Assembly (NCBI RefSeq): GCF_030815415.1
Contig: NZ_JAUSWW010000001.1
Location: 1,364,001 to 1,428,000, forward strand
Length of the DNA: 64,000 nt
Direction: 5' to 3'
From: Streptomyces canus
GTDB lineage: Bacteria; Actinomycetota; Actinomycetes; Streptomycetales; Streptomycetaceae
Part shown: one piece after another, positions 41,771 through 49,289 of the stretch
Position numbering within the stretch: position 1 is the first letter of the stretch
How the letters are laid out: each line of letters opens with the position of its first letter
Position numbers and translations under genes: made by a program
The notes under the pieces: generated by a model
What the model saw: the letters and a program-made list of their open reading frames with translations, nothing else
Told to the model about the DNA's origin: nothing
Databases searched by the model: none

Positions 41771-42277
41771 TCAGGCCGTCCGCGGCGGCAGTTCGTGCAG
41801 TCGTACGTCCATGAGCCGGCCGTCGTCGACGGTCGCCGTCATGTACGTGCAGTGCGGCTGACGGCGGCGGTCCGTCGGGGAGCCCGGGTTGAGCAGGCGC
41901 AGACCGGTGGGGGCGGTGGTGTCCCAGGGGATGTGACTGTGCCCGAAGACGAGCACGTCGAGGTCGGGGAAGCGCGCGGCACAGCGTGCCTCGCGGCCCT
42001 GGGCGGGGCCGGTCTCGTGGACCACCCCCCAGCGCAGACCGCCCAGTTCGGCGTACGCGACCTCCGGCAGCCGGGCGCGCAACTGCGGTCCGTCGTTGTT
42101 GCCGTACACACCGACCAGGCGCCTGCTGAGGCGCTCCAGCAGATCGAGGGTCGCGGTGTCGACCCAGTCGCCGGCGTGCAACACGACGTCGGCGCACGGG
42201 AGTTCGGCCAGCAGGGGGGCCGGCAGCACCTTCGCCCGCTTCGGGAGATGCGTGTCGGACATGAGGAGCAGACGCAC
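41771..42277 (-). CDS. YfcE/MJ0936-type metallophosphoesterase
   Basis: This is a 168-residue calcineurin-like phosphodiesterase. Metal-binding motifs are in order: LLMSDTHLP (Asp, His), VLHAGDWVD (Asp), VYGNND (Asn), GVVHETGP (His) and VFGHSHIP (two His). Family members hydrolyse phosphodiesters or phosphomonoesters in vitro; the physiological substrate is usually unknown. The GTG at 42277 has no ribosome binding site, but an upstream TAGTCT box 10-15 bp away on the minus strand would give a leaderless message. Confidence 0.88.
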   Translation of the reverse strand: MRLLLMSDTHLPKRAKVLPAPLLAELPCADVVLHAGDWVDTATLDLLERLSRRLVGVYGNNDGPQLRARLPEVAYAELGGLRWGVVHETGPAQGREARCAARFPDLDVLVFGHSHIPWDTTAPTGLRLLNPGSPTDRRRQPHCTYMTATVDDGRLMDVRLHELPPRTA

Positions 42278-42436
42278 GCGGTCAGACTATCGGTGGGAGA
42301 TCGTCAACGTTCACCTGATCGGTATGCGATCCAGGCGGTGGCCGAAGCGAGAACCGTGGTGTCGTCGGGTTAGCATCTGGCCACAAGCACCGCACCATGA
42401 CAGAAACGACAAGCGACCCAAGGGGGACCGAGCCTC

Positions 42437-44389
42437 ATGCCGGTCAAGGTCAGCGTCGTCGTCCCCGTGTACAACCCCGGGGTGTACATCGAGGACTGCA
42501 TCGCATCTCTGAAGAGGCAGTCGCTGCCTCCCGACGAGTTCGAAGTGGTCTTCGTCGACGACGGTTCCACCGACGGAACACCAGCCCGGCTCGATGAGCT
42601 CGCTGCCGAGGATACCCGCGTACATGTCATCCACCAGGAGAACTCCGGGTGGTCGGGCAAGCCCCGCAATGTGGGGATCGAGGCGTCCCGGGGCGAGTAC
42701 GTCATGTTCGTCGACAACGACGACTACCTCGGCGACGAGGCCCTCGAGCGGATGTACGACTACGGCGTGGCCAACGGCGCCGATGTGATCGTGGGGAAGA
42801 TGGCCGGCAAGGGACGTCCCGTCCCCGTCGAGCTGTTCCGCCGCAACCACCCGCGCGCGTCCGTCGAGAACGCTCCGCTCATCGACAGCCTCACCCCGCA
42901 CAAGATGTTCCGCCGGGCCTTCCTCGACGACATCGGACTGCGCTTCCCCGAGGGCCGGCGGCGCCTCGAGGACCACGTCTTCATCGCCGAGGCGTATCTG
43001 CGCGCGGACAACGTCTCCGTGCTCAGTGACTACGTGTGCTACTACCACGTGCGCCGCGACGACGCCTCCAACGCCGGCTTCCAGCAGTTCGAACCGGCGG
43101 GGTACTTCAAGAACCTGCGCGAGGCCCTCGACGTCGTCGAGACGTACACCAAGCCGGGAGACCTGCGGGACCGTCTCTTCCGCCGCTGGCTGCGCAACGA
43201 GATGGTCGAGCGGATGCGCGGCAAGCGCCTGCTGGCGGTGCCCGAGGACTACCGCCGGGCTCTGTTCACGGAGATCCACGCCACCGTCACCGAGCGCTTC
43301 GGTCCCGGCGTCGCGGCGGGGCTCCCGCCGACACAGCGGGTCGTGGCCGAACTGATCGCCGCGGACCGCTACGCCGATGTCGTCGCCTTCGCCGAGTGGG
43401 AGGCCGGCATCGCCCTCCGGGCCGTCCCGGAGGGCGTCGAGTGGCAGGACGGCACGCTGCGGGTCGCTCTGCGCACCGAGTTCACCTCGGGCGGCGAGCC
43501 GATGCTCTTCCCCGCCCAGGGCGTCCCCGCGACGGGCGGTCCGCCGCTGGACGCCGCCGAGGCCATCGCGTGGGTGTCCGCCGACTCCGTCGCGCGTTTC
43601 GGCACGGCGAGCGGCGACCTGCTGCTGCGCGAGCGCGCCAGCTCCGCGCAGCACTTCCAGTCGGTGCAGGTCACCCGGGAGACGGTGCCGGAAGGCGACG
43701 GCGAGCGGGTGCGGCTGGTGCTGCGGGCGACGGCGACGGTCGACCCGGCCACCGCGGCGGGCGGCGCGCCCCCGGCCGGCGGACTGTGGGACGCCTTCGT
43801 CCGCGTCCGCCTCGGCGGCTGGACCAAGGAGTGCCGGCTGGGCCCCGCCCCGGCGCACGACCGGCCCGCACCGCAGGCGGCCCTCGCGGGCGGCCGTACG
43901 GTCCTGCCGTACTGGACCAACCCCCACGGCAACCTCGCCCTCGCCGTGGACCGCGCGCCCGAACGGCTCGGCCTGGACCGTGCCACGCCCGGAACCGTCA
44001 CCGTCTCCGACGACCACATCCAGGTGCCTCTGCCGCTGCATGTGCCCGGTGAGCGCAAGGTCGTGCTGCGGCTCGGCTCCGGGAGCATCGTGGACGTGCC
44101 CGGCACCCTCTCCCCCGCCGCGGACGGCTCGGGATCGGTGCTGGAGGCCGAGCTGCCCCTGGCCGAACTCAGGGCCTCCACCTGGCGGGTCGCGCTGAGT
44201 CCCGTCCCGGAGGCGGCCGAACCGCGTTTCCTCGTCCTGCCGTTCGCCCTGCGCGTCACCGGCGAGACGGTCCGCGCGGTGCGCGCGCCCAACCCCGGTG
44301 GCCTGGAGCGGCTGGCCCGCCGCGTCCGCCGCAAGCTCGGCAGGGTGCTGCGCGGTGCGACATCCCGGATCAAGAACGGCAGGAGGTAG
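42437..44389 (+). CDS. Family 2 glycosyltransferase with C-terminal extension
   Basis: This is a 650-residue cytoplasmic enzyme. Residues 1-230 are a GT2 (GT-A) domain: VSVVVPVYNPGVYIEDCIASL, FVDDGSTDGT, the metal-binding DxD in FVDNDDYLG and the acceptor region RRLEDHVFIAEAY. A helical segment follows to ~330, then a ~310-residue beta-rich domain made of two similar modules (EWQDGTLRVALRTEF and YWTNPHGNLALAVDRAP), as in teichoic-acid-type and TarP-like transferases. The C-terminus is very basic (RRVRRKLGRVL...KNGRR), suiting membrane association. It lies just before rmlC and near the other rml genes, so it probably adds sugars, perhaps rhamnose, to a wall glycopolymer. Confidence 0.85.
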   Translation: MPVKVSVVVPVYNPGVYIEDCIASLKRQSLPPDEFEVVFVDDGSTDGTPARLDELAAEDTRVHVIHQENSGWSGKPRNVGIEASRGEYVMFVDNDDYLGDEALERMYDYGVANGADVIVGKMAGKGRPVPVELFRRNHPRASVENAPLIDSLTPHKMFRRAFLDDIGLRFPEGRRRLEDHVFIAEAYLRADNVSVLSDYVCYYHVRRDDASNAGFQQFEPAGYFKNLREALDVVETYTKPGDLRDRLFRRWLRNEMVERMRGKRLLAVPEDYRRALFTEIHATVTERFGPGVAAGLPPTQRVVAELIAADRYADVVAFAEWEAGIALRAVPEGVEWQDGTLRVALRTEFTSGGEPMLFPAQGVPATGGPPLDAAEAIAWVSADSVARFGTASGDLLLRERASSAQHFQSVQVTRETVPEGDGERVRLVLRATATVDPATAAGGAPPAGGLWDAFVRVRLGGWTKECRLGPAPAHDRPAPQAALAGGRTVLPYWTNPHGNLALAVDRAPERLGLDRATPGTVTVSDDHIQVPLPLHVPGERKVVLRLGSGSIVDVPGTLSPAADGSGSVLEAELPLAELRASTWRVALSPVPEAAEPRFLVLPFALRVTGETVRAVRAPNPGGLERLARRVRRKLGRVLRGATSRIKNGRR

Positions 44390-44393
44390 CGGC

Positions 44394-45002
44394 GTGCGAC
44401 CGCTGGGCATAGAGGGCGCCTGGGTACTGGAGCCCAAGGTCTTCCCGGACGAGCGGGGCAGTTTCCACGAGTGGTACCGCGGCGAGGAGTTCCGCGAGGC
44501 CACCGGGTACGACCTGTCGCTGGCACAGGCGAACTGCTCGGTCTCCAAGCGGGGTGTGCTGCGCGGAGTGCACTTCGCGGACGTGCCGCCCGGTCAGGCC
44601 AAGTACGTCACCTGCGTGCGCGGCGCCGTCCTGGACGTGGTGGTGGACATCCGCGTCGGCTCGCCCACCTTCGGCAGCTGGGAGGCGGTGCGGCTCGACG
44701 ACGACACGCGGCACGCCGTGTTCCTCGCGGAGGGGCTCGGGCACGCGTTCATGGCACTGACCGACGACGCCACCGTGGTGTACCTGTGCTCGACGGGATA
44801 TGCGCCGGGGCGTGAGCACGGGGTGCACCCGCTGGACCCGCAGCTGGCCATCGCCTGGCCCGAGGGGATCGCGCCGGTGCTGTCGGAGAAGGACGACCAA
44901 GCGCCGTCGCTGGCCGAGGCGGAGCGGTCCGGACTGCTTCCGTCGTACGAGGAGTGCTCCGCCTACTACGAGCGGCTGCGCGCGGGGCGGCCCGGCGACT
45001 GA
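44394..45002 (+). CDS. rmlC: dTDP-4-dehydrorhamnose 3,5-epimerase
   Basis: This is a 202-residue RmlC-type cupin that epimerises dTDP-4-keto-6-deoxyglucose at C3 and C5, the third step to dTDP-L-rhamnose. Motifs are DERGSFHEWYRGEEF, NCSVSKRGVLRGVHF (catalytic His), VRGAVLDVVVDIRVGSPTFG (Asp) and LGHAFMALTDDA. The GTG at 44394 follows AGGAGG, which overlaps the stop of the glycosyltransferase gene, so the two are coupled. The other three rhamnose genes are on the opposite strand in the facing operon. Confidence 0.9.
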   Translation: MRPLGIEGAWVLEPKVFPDERGSFHEWYRGEEFREATGYDLSLAQANCSVSKRGVLRGVHFADVPPGQAKYVTCVRGAVLDVVVDIRVGSPTFGSWEAVRLDDDTRHAVFLAEGLGHAFMALTDDATVVYLCSTGYAPGREHGVHPLDPQLAIAWPEGIAPVLSEKDDQAPSLAEAERSGLLPSYEECSAYYERLRAGRPGD

Positions 45003-45013
45003 CGGCGCTTCGC

Positions 45014-45080
45014 CGAGGCATGACAGCAGTGGACCCCGTCCTTCGGATCGAAGGACGGGGTCCACTGCTGTCATGCCTCG
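45014..45080. terminator. Perfect 32-bp stem bidirectional terminator
   Basis: Bases 45014-45045 and 45049-45080 are exact reverse complements, with a 3-base loop (gat). It separates convergent rmlC and the methyltransferase gene and should stop transcription from both sides. Confidence 0.9.
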
Positions 45081-45096
45081 GGCACGGCCTCGCGTC

Positions 45097-45954
45097 CTAC
45101 GAGGTCTTCGTCGCCTTGGGAGCGGTGGGGGTGCCGTAGCGGGCCTTGAGGGCCTGGCGCTTGTTGCTGCCCTCCGCGTTCACGCCCTTCTCGATGATCA
45201 CGAGGTTGTGGAAGAAGTGCACGCCCACGATGTTGCGGTCGGTGTAGGTGGGCTTGTAGTCCTCGTCCACGAACTCCTCGTAGTTCAGCCCGTCCGTCAG
45301 CCGCTTGAGCAGGCCCATGCTGGTGTCCGGGGAGTCGAGGTCCTCGCTGCCCATCCACTCGGGCCAGTAAGAGCTCTGGGTGTCCTCGACCACGTAGATG
45401 CCGCCGTCGGCGAGCAGCGGGAACAGGGTCTTGAACGTGGTGATGACATGCGGGCTGCGGTGGCTGCCGTCGTCGATGATGACGTCGAGCTTGCCGATCT
45501 TCCCGGCGATGGACAGCAGCGAGTCGGGGTCGGACTGGTCGCCGATGTAGGTCGTGATCCGGTCCTCGTCGACGAACGACTTGTCCTGGATGTCCACGCC
45601 GTGGATCTGCGCGTTGGGGAAGAAGGCCTTCCACATCCGCAGCGACGCACCGCCCTGACCGGCTCGGGCGTAGCCGCCGATGCCGATCTCCAGGAGGTTG
45701 AACTCCTTGTTCTTCAGGTGCTGGAGGTAGCGCTGGTAGTGCTTCGCGTACTTGTGGGCGCCCCACTTGTCGGTCTTGTAGTGCGCGGCCAGCTTGCACA
45801 GGTCGTCGGAGATCGCGGCGACACCCGTGAGGGCCTTCGGCTTGGGCTTCGGCTGAGGGCCGACCGTCCGCTGCTTGACCTTGCGCAGCGTCTCCCAGCC
45901 ACGCTCACCGACGACGGGTTTGACGGCCTTCTTCACGGCCGACTTGATCGACAT
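45097..45954 (-). CDS. Class I SAM-dependent methyltransferase (MycE/sugar O-methyltransferase-like)
   Basis: This is a 285-residue protein with a basic N-terminus (SIKSAVKKAVKPVVGERGW). The core shows LAAHYKTDKWGAHKYAKHYQRYL, the SAM loop LLEIGIGGYARAGQGGASL, VDIQDKS and DVIIDDGSHRSPHV, then GGIYVVEDTQSSYW. This is the pattern of metal-dependent sugar O-methyltransferases of the MycE/ElmM type. It is the last gene of the rmlA-rmlB-rmlD operon, so it probably methylates a rhamnose residue of the surface glycan. That assignment is inference from context. Confidence 0.8.
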   Translation of the reverse strand: MSIKSAVKKAVKPVVGERGWETLRKVKQRTVGPQPKPKPKALTGVAAISDDLCKLAAHYKTDKWGAHKYAKHYQRYLQHLKNKEFNLLEIGIGGYARAGQGGASLRMWKAFFPNAQIHGVDIQDKSFVDEDRITTYIGDQSDPDSLLSIAGKIGKLDVIIDDGSHRSPHVITTFKTLFPLLADGGIYVVEDTQSSYWPEWMGSEDLDSPDTSMGLLKRLTDGLNYEEFVDEDYKPTYTDRNIVGVHFFHNLVIIEKGVNAEGSNKRQALKARYGTPTAPKATKTS

Positions 45955-45979
45955 GCTCCGGAATCTCCCTCTGTGATGG

Positions 45980-46840
45980 TCACGCCAGGGACGGAAAGGC
46001 CGCTGCCAGCGCCTCCCGCCAGTCTCGGATGGGGGTGAGGCCGGCCTGCTCCCAGCGCGCATGACCCAGCGCGCTGTACGCGGGGCGGGGTGCGGGCCTC
46101 GGGTAGGCGGCACTGCCCACCGGCCGCACCCGGCCGGGGTCGGCACCGAGGTGCCGGAACACCTCTTGGGCCAGTCCGTACCAGGTGGTCTCGCCGGAGC
46201 TGGTGGCGTGGAAGACACCGCTCGCGTTCTGGCCGATGCGGGGGCCGAGGTCGGCGATGCGGGTCGCCACGTCAGCGCTCCACGTGGGCTGCCCGCGCTG
46301 GTCGTCGACGACGTCGACGGTGTCGCGGGAGGCCTCCAGCGCGATCATGGTGCTGACGAAGTTGCGGCCGTGGGCGCCGTAGAGCCAGGCGGTGCGCAGC
46401 ACGGCGCCGGACTCGGGGAGCTCCTCCAGCACGGCCTGTTCCCCGGCCAGTTTGGTGCGGCCGTAGGCGGTGCGCGGAGCGGTCGGATGGTCCTCGGGGT
46501 ACGGGGCGCTGCGGGCGTCGCCGGCGAAGACGTAGTCGGTGGAGACGTGAACCAGGCGCGCTCCCCGGGCGGCGCAGGCGCGGGCGAGGTTCCGCGGCCC
46601 ATCGCCGTTGATCAGCAGCGCCTGCTTCTCGTCGGTCTCGGCGTCGTCGACGGCGGTGTAGGCGGCGCAGTTGACCACGAGGTCGGGGCGCTGCCCGGCG
46701 AGGACGGCGTCGACGGCGTCGGGGTCGGTGATGTCGAGCCCGGCGTGGTCCAGGGCCGTCACCTGCTCGCCGCGGCGCGTCAGTTCGTCGACCGTGTCCT
46801 GGCCGAGCATCCCGCCGGCCCCGGTGACCAGCCACTTCAT
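45980..46840 (-). CDS. rmlD: dTDP-4-dehydrorhamnose reductase
   Basis: This is a 286-residue short-chain reductase that makes dTDP-L-rhamnose from the RmlC product with NAD(P)H. The Rossmann loop is VTGAGGMLGQD, then NCAAYTAVDDAE, VSTDYVFAGD, and the catalytic Tyr/Lys in AYGRTKLAGEQ. The ATG at 46840 is chosen for its AGGAGC site; it overlaps the rmlB stop (ATGA). Confidence 0.92.
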   Translation of the reverse strand: MKWLVTGAGGMLGQDTVDELTRRGEQVTALDHAGLDITDPDAVDAVLAGQRPDLVVNCAAYTAVDDAETDEKQALLINGDGPRNLARACAARGARLVHVSTDYVFAGDARSAPYPEDHPTAPRTAYGRTKLAGEQAVLEELPESGAVLRTAWLYGAHGRNFVSTMIALEASRDTVDVVDDQRGQPTWSADVATRIADLGPRIGQNASGVFHATSSGETTWYGLAQEVFRHLGADPGRVRPVGSAAYPRPAPRPAYSALGHARWEQAGLTPIRDWREALAAAFPSLA

Positions 46841-47817
46841 GCGTGCTCCTGGGCGACGCGCCGCTTCAGCGGCTCCCACCAGGAACGGTTCTCCCGGTAC
46901 CAGGCGACGGTCTCGGCGAGGCCGGTGGCGAAGTCGTGGCGCGGCTGGTAGCCGAGCTCGGTGTGGATCTTGGTCCAGTCGACGGAGTAGCGCAGGTCGT
47001 GGCCCTTGCGGTCCTCGACGTACTCGACCATGTCCCAGTCGGCGCCGCTCGCTTCGAGGAGCAGTCCGGTCAGTTCCTTGTTGCTGAGTTCGGTGCCGCC
47101 GCCGATGTTGTAGACCTCGCCGGCCCGGCCCCCGGTGCGCACCAGGTCGACGCCCTGACAGTGGTCGTCGACGTGCAGCCAGTCGCGGACGTTGCGGCCG
47201 TCGCCGTAGAGGGGGACCTTCAGGCCGTCGAGAAGGTTGGTGATGAAGAGCGGGATGACCTTCTCGGGGAACTGGTGGTGACCGTAGTTGTTGGAGCAGC
47301 GGGTGACGCGGACGTCCATGCCGTGGGTGCGGTGGTAGGCCAGGGCGAGCAGGTCGGAGGAGGCCTTGGAGGCCGAGTACGGCGAGTTGGGCTGCAGCGG
47401 GTGGGTCTCGGGCCAGGAGCCGTGCTCGATGGAGCCGTAGACCTCGTCGGTGGAGACATGCACGAACGGGCCGGTGCCGTGCCGCAGGGCCGCGTCCAGC
47501 AGGGTCTGGGTGCCGACCACGTTGGTCATCACGAAGTCGGTCGCCCCGGCGATCGAGCGGTCCACATGGGACTCCGCCGCGAAGTGCACGACCTGGTCCG
47601 CGTCGGCCATGAGCTTGTCGACCAGCTCGGCGTCACGGATGTCGCCCTGGACGAACTCCAGGCGCGGATGGTCCAGTTCGAGGTTGTCCAGGGTGCCCGC
47701 GTAGGTCAGCTTGTCCAGCACGGTGATCCGCGGCGCGTCGGGGGTCTCCGAGGCGAGGAGTCTGCGCACGTACTGGGAGCCGATGAAGCCGGCGGCGCCG
47801 GTGACGAGGAGATTCAT
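46837..47817 (-). CDS. rmlB: dTDP-glucose 4,6-dehydratase
   Basis: This is a 326-residue extended SDR enzyme that converts dTDP-glucose to dTDP-4-keto-6-deoxyglucose. NAD loop VTGAAGFIGSQYVRRLL, HFAAESHVDRSI, VSTDEVYGS (catalytic Thr-Asp-Glu) and YSASKASSDLL (Tyr-x3-Lys) are all present, with SNNYGHHQFPEKVIPL downstream. The start overlaps the rmlA stop and its end overlaps rmlD, giving a tightly coupled rmlA-rmlB-rmlD unit. Confidence 0.95.
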   Translation of the reverse strand: MNLLVTGAAGFIGSQYVRRLLASETPDAPRITVLDKLTYAGTLDNLELDHPRLEFVQGDIRDAELVDKLMADADQVVHFAAESHVDRSIAGATDFVMTNVVGTQTLLDAALRHGTGPFVHVSTDEVYGSIEHGSWPETHPLQPNSPYSASKASSDLLALAYHRTHGMDVRVTRCSNNYGHHQFPEKVIPLFITNLLDGLKVPLYGDGRNVRDWLHVDDHCQGVDLVRTGGRAGEVYNIGGGTELSNKELTGLLLEASGADWDMVEYVEDRKGHDLRYSVDWTKIHTELGYQPRHDFATGLAETVAWYRENRSWWEPLKRRVAQEHA

Positions 47818-48881
47818 GAATGGATCTGCACCTTGCTGTGGTCTCCGAGCACGAGGCGGTGGGCAGTGGGCATACCGGCCGTCGGGGTCACCTCGACATG
47901 ACGGCCGATGAGGGAGGACTCTATACGCCCGACGCCCTGGATCGAGGAGTCCCGCAGCACGATCGAGAACTCCAACTCACTGTCCTCGATCCGGCAGTTC
48001 TCGGAGACGGAGGTGAAGGGGCCCACGTAGGAGTCGCTGACGACCGTCCCGGCGCCGATGATCACGGGTCCCACGACACGGGAGCCGGTGACCCGCGCGC
48101 CCTCCTCGACGACCACCCGGCCGACGAGCTCGGACCGTTCGTCGACCTCGCCGTCGATGCGGTGCTCGATGGTCTCCAGGACCGTCCGGTTCACCTCCAG
48201 CATGTCGACGACGTTGCCGGTGTCCTTCCAGTAGCCCTTGATGACCGTGGAATGGACGTCGGCGTGGAGGTCGATCAGGTGCTGGATGGCGTGGGTGATC
48301 TCCAACTCGCCGCGCCAGGAGGGTTCGATGGCGCGGACCGCCTCGTGGATCGCGGGCGTGAAGAGGTAGACGCCGACCAGGGCGAGGTCGCTCTTGGGGC
48401 TTTCGGGCTTCTCCTCCAGGCCGATCACCTGACCCGCGGAGTCGAGTTCGGCGACGCCGAAGGAGCGCGGGTCGGGCACATGGGTGAGGAGGATCTGGGC
48501 GGCGGGCCGGTTGACGCGGAACTCGTCGACCAGTTCGGAGATGCCGCCGACGATGAAGTTGTCGCCGAGGTACATCACGAAGTCGTCGTCACCGAGGAAG
48601 TCCCGCGCGATCAGCACCGCGTGGGCCAGCCCGAGCGGGCGGTCCTGGGGGATGTAGGTGATCTCCAGGCCGAACTTCGAGCCGTCTCCGACGGCTTCCT
48701 CGATCTCCGCGGCGGTGTCGCCGACGATCACCCCGACTTCGGTGATCCCGGCGGCCGCGATCGACTCCAGGCCGTAGAAGAGGACGGGTTTGTTGGCCAC
48801 GGGAACGAGTTGCTTGGCCGATGTGTGGGTGATCGGCCGCAATCGCGTACCGGCGCCACCAGACAGGACAAGAGCCTTCAT
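47814..48881 (-). CDS. rmlA: Glucose-1-phosphate thymidylyltransferase, long type
   Basis: This is a 355-residue nucleotidyltransferase making dTDP-glucose. The N-terminal signature LSGGAGTRLRPITHTSAKQL, MYLGDNFI, EEKPESPKSDLALVGVY and GYWKDTG are typical. The C-terminal ~110 residues form a left-handed beta-helix of hexapeptide repeats (VVGPVIIGAGTVVSDSYVGPFTSV locates it), so it is the long StrD/RmlA2-like type common in antibiotic sugar clusters rather than the ~290-residue housekeeping form. The ATG at 48881 follows AAGGTG at proper distance. Confidence 0.93.
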   Translation of the reverse strand: MKALVLSGGAGTRLRPITHTSAKQLVPVANKPVLFYGLESIAAAGITEVGVIVGDTAAEIEEAVGDGSKFGLEITYIPQDRPLGLAHAVLIARDFLGDDDFVMYLGDNFIVGGISELVDEFRVNRPAAQILLTHVPDPRSFGVAELDSAGQVIGLEEKPESPKSDLALVGVYLFTPAIHEAVRAIEPSWRGELEITHAIQHLIDLHADVHSTVIKGYWKDTGNVVDMLEVNRTVLETIEHRIDGEVDERSELVGRVVVEEGARVTGSRVVGPVIIGAGTVVSDSYVGPFTSVSENCRIEDSELEFSIVLRDSSIQGVGRIESSLIGRHVEVTPTAGMPTAHRLVLGDHSKVQIHS

Positions 48882-49033
48882 TTGGTTCACCTTAGTCTGG
48901 TTCGCCGGTAACGGACCGTTCGCGCTGTGGCTTGGGTGTGCCGAAAGCCCGTGGTGACACGGGTGTATTCGATCAACTCGCCATGTGTTCGATCAGTTCC
49001 CGGTGCACTCGTACGAGTGGTCAGCCCCAGGCG

Positions 49034-49213
49034 TCAGTCCTCACCCCTGACGATGTTGCCGTCCGCGGCCGGGCGCACGGGGTACGTGCCGTCGGAATCC
49101 ACGACGGCCGGCACCCAGGTCCGCACGACGGTCCGGCCTCGCAGCCGGCGGGCCCTGGCCCAGCCCGTCTCGGGCCGGCGGGCGACGGGTTTCTCAAGAA
49201 TGTGCGCGGTCAC
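49034..49213 (-). CDS. Small basic protein, unknown function
   Basis: This is a 59-residue reading frame starting at GTG 49213 after a GGAAGA box: VTAHILEKPVARRPETG, then RARRLRGRTVVRTWVP, AVVDSDGTYPVRPAADGN and GED at the end. The codon pattern (G/C in third positions) fits a real gene. It is basic at the N-terminus and acidic at the end, without Cys or hydrophobic segment. It sits 76 bp after the SpoIIE-type phosphatase gene on the same strand and may be co-transcribed. Confidence 0.5.
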   Translation of the reverse strand: MTAHILEKPVARRPETGWARARRLRGRTVVRTWVPAVVDSDGTYPVRPAADGNIVRGED

Positions 49214-49289
49214 GGCGGTTCATCTTCCTTCTGCTGTACGGCTGCACGGCGTTGTCGGCCACCGGGTACCCGTCGGCGCCGGCCGGCAC

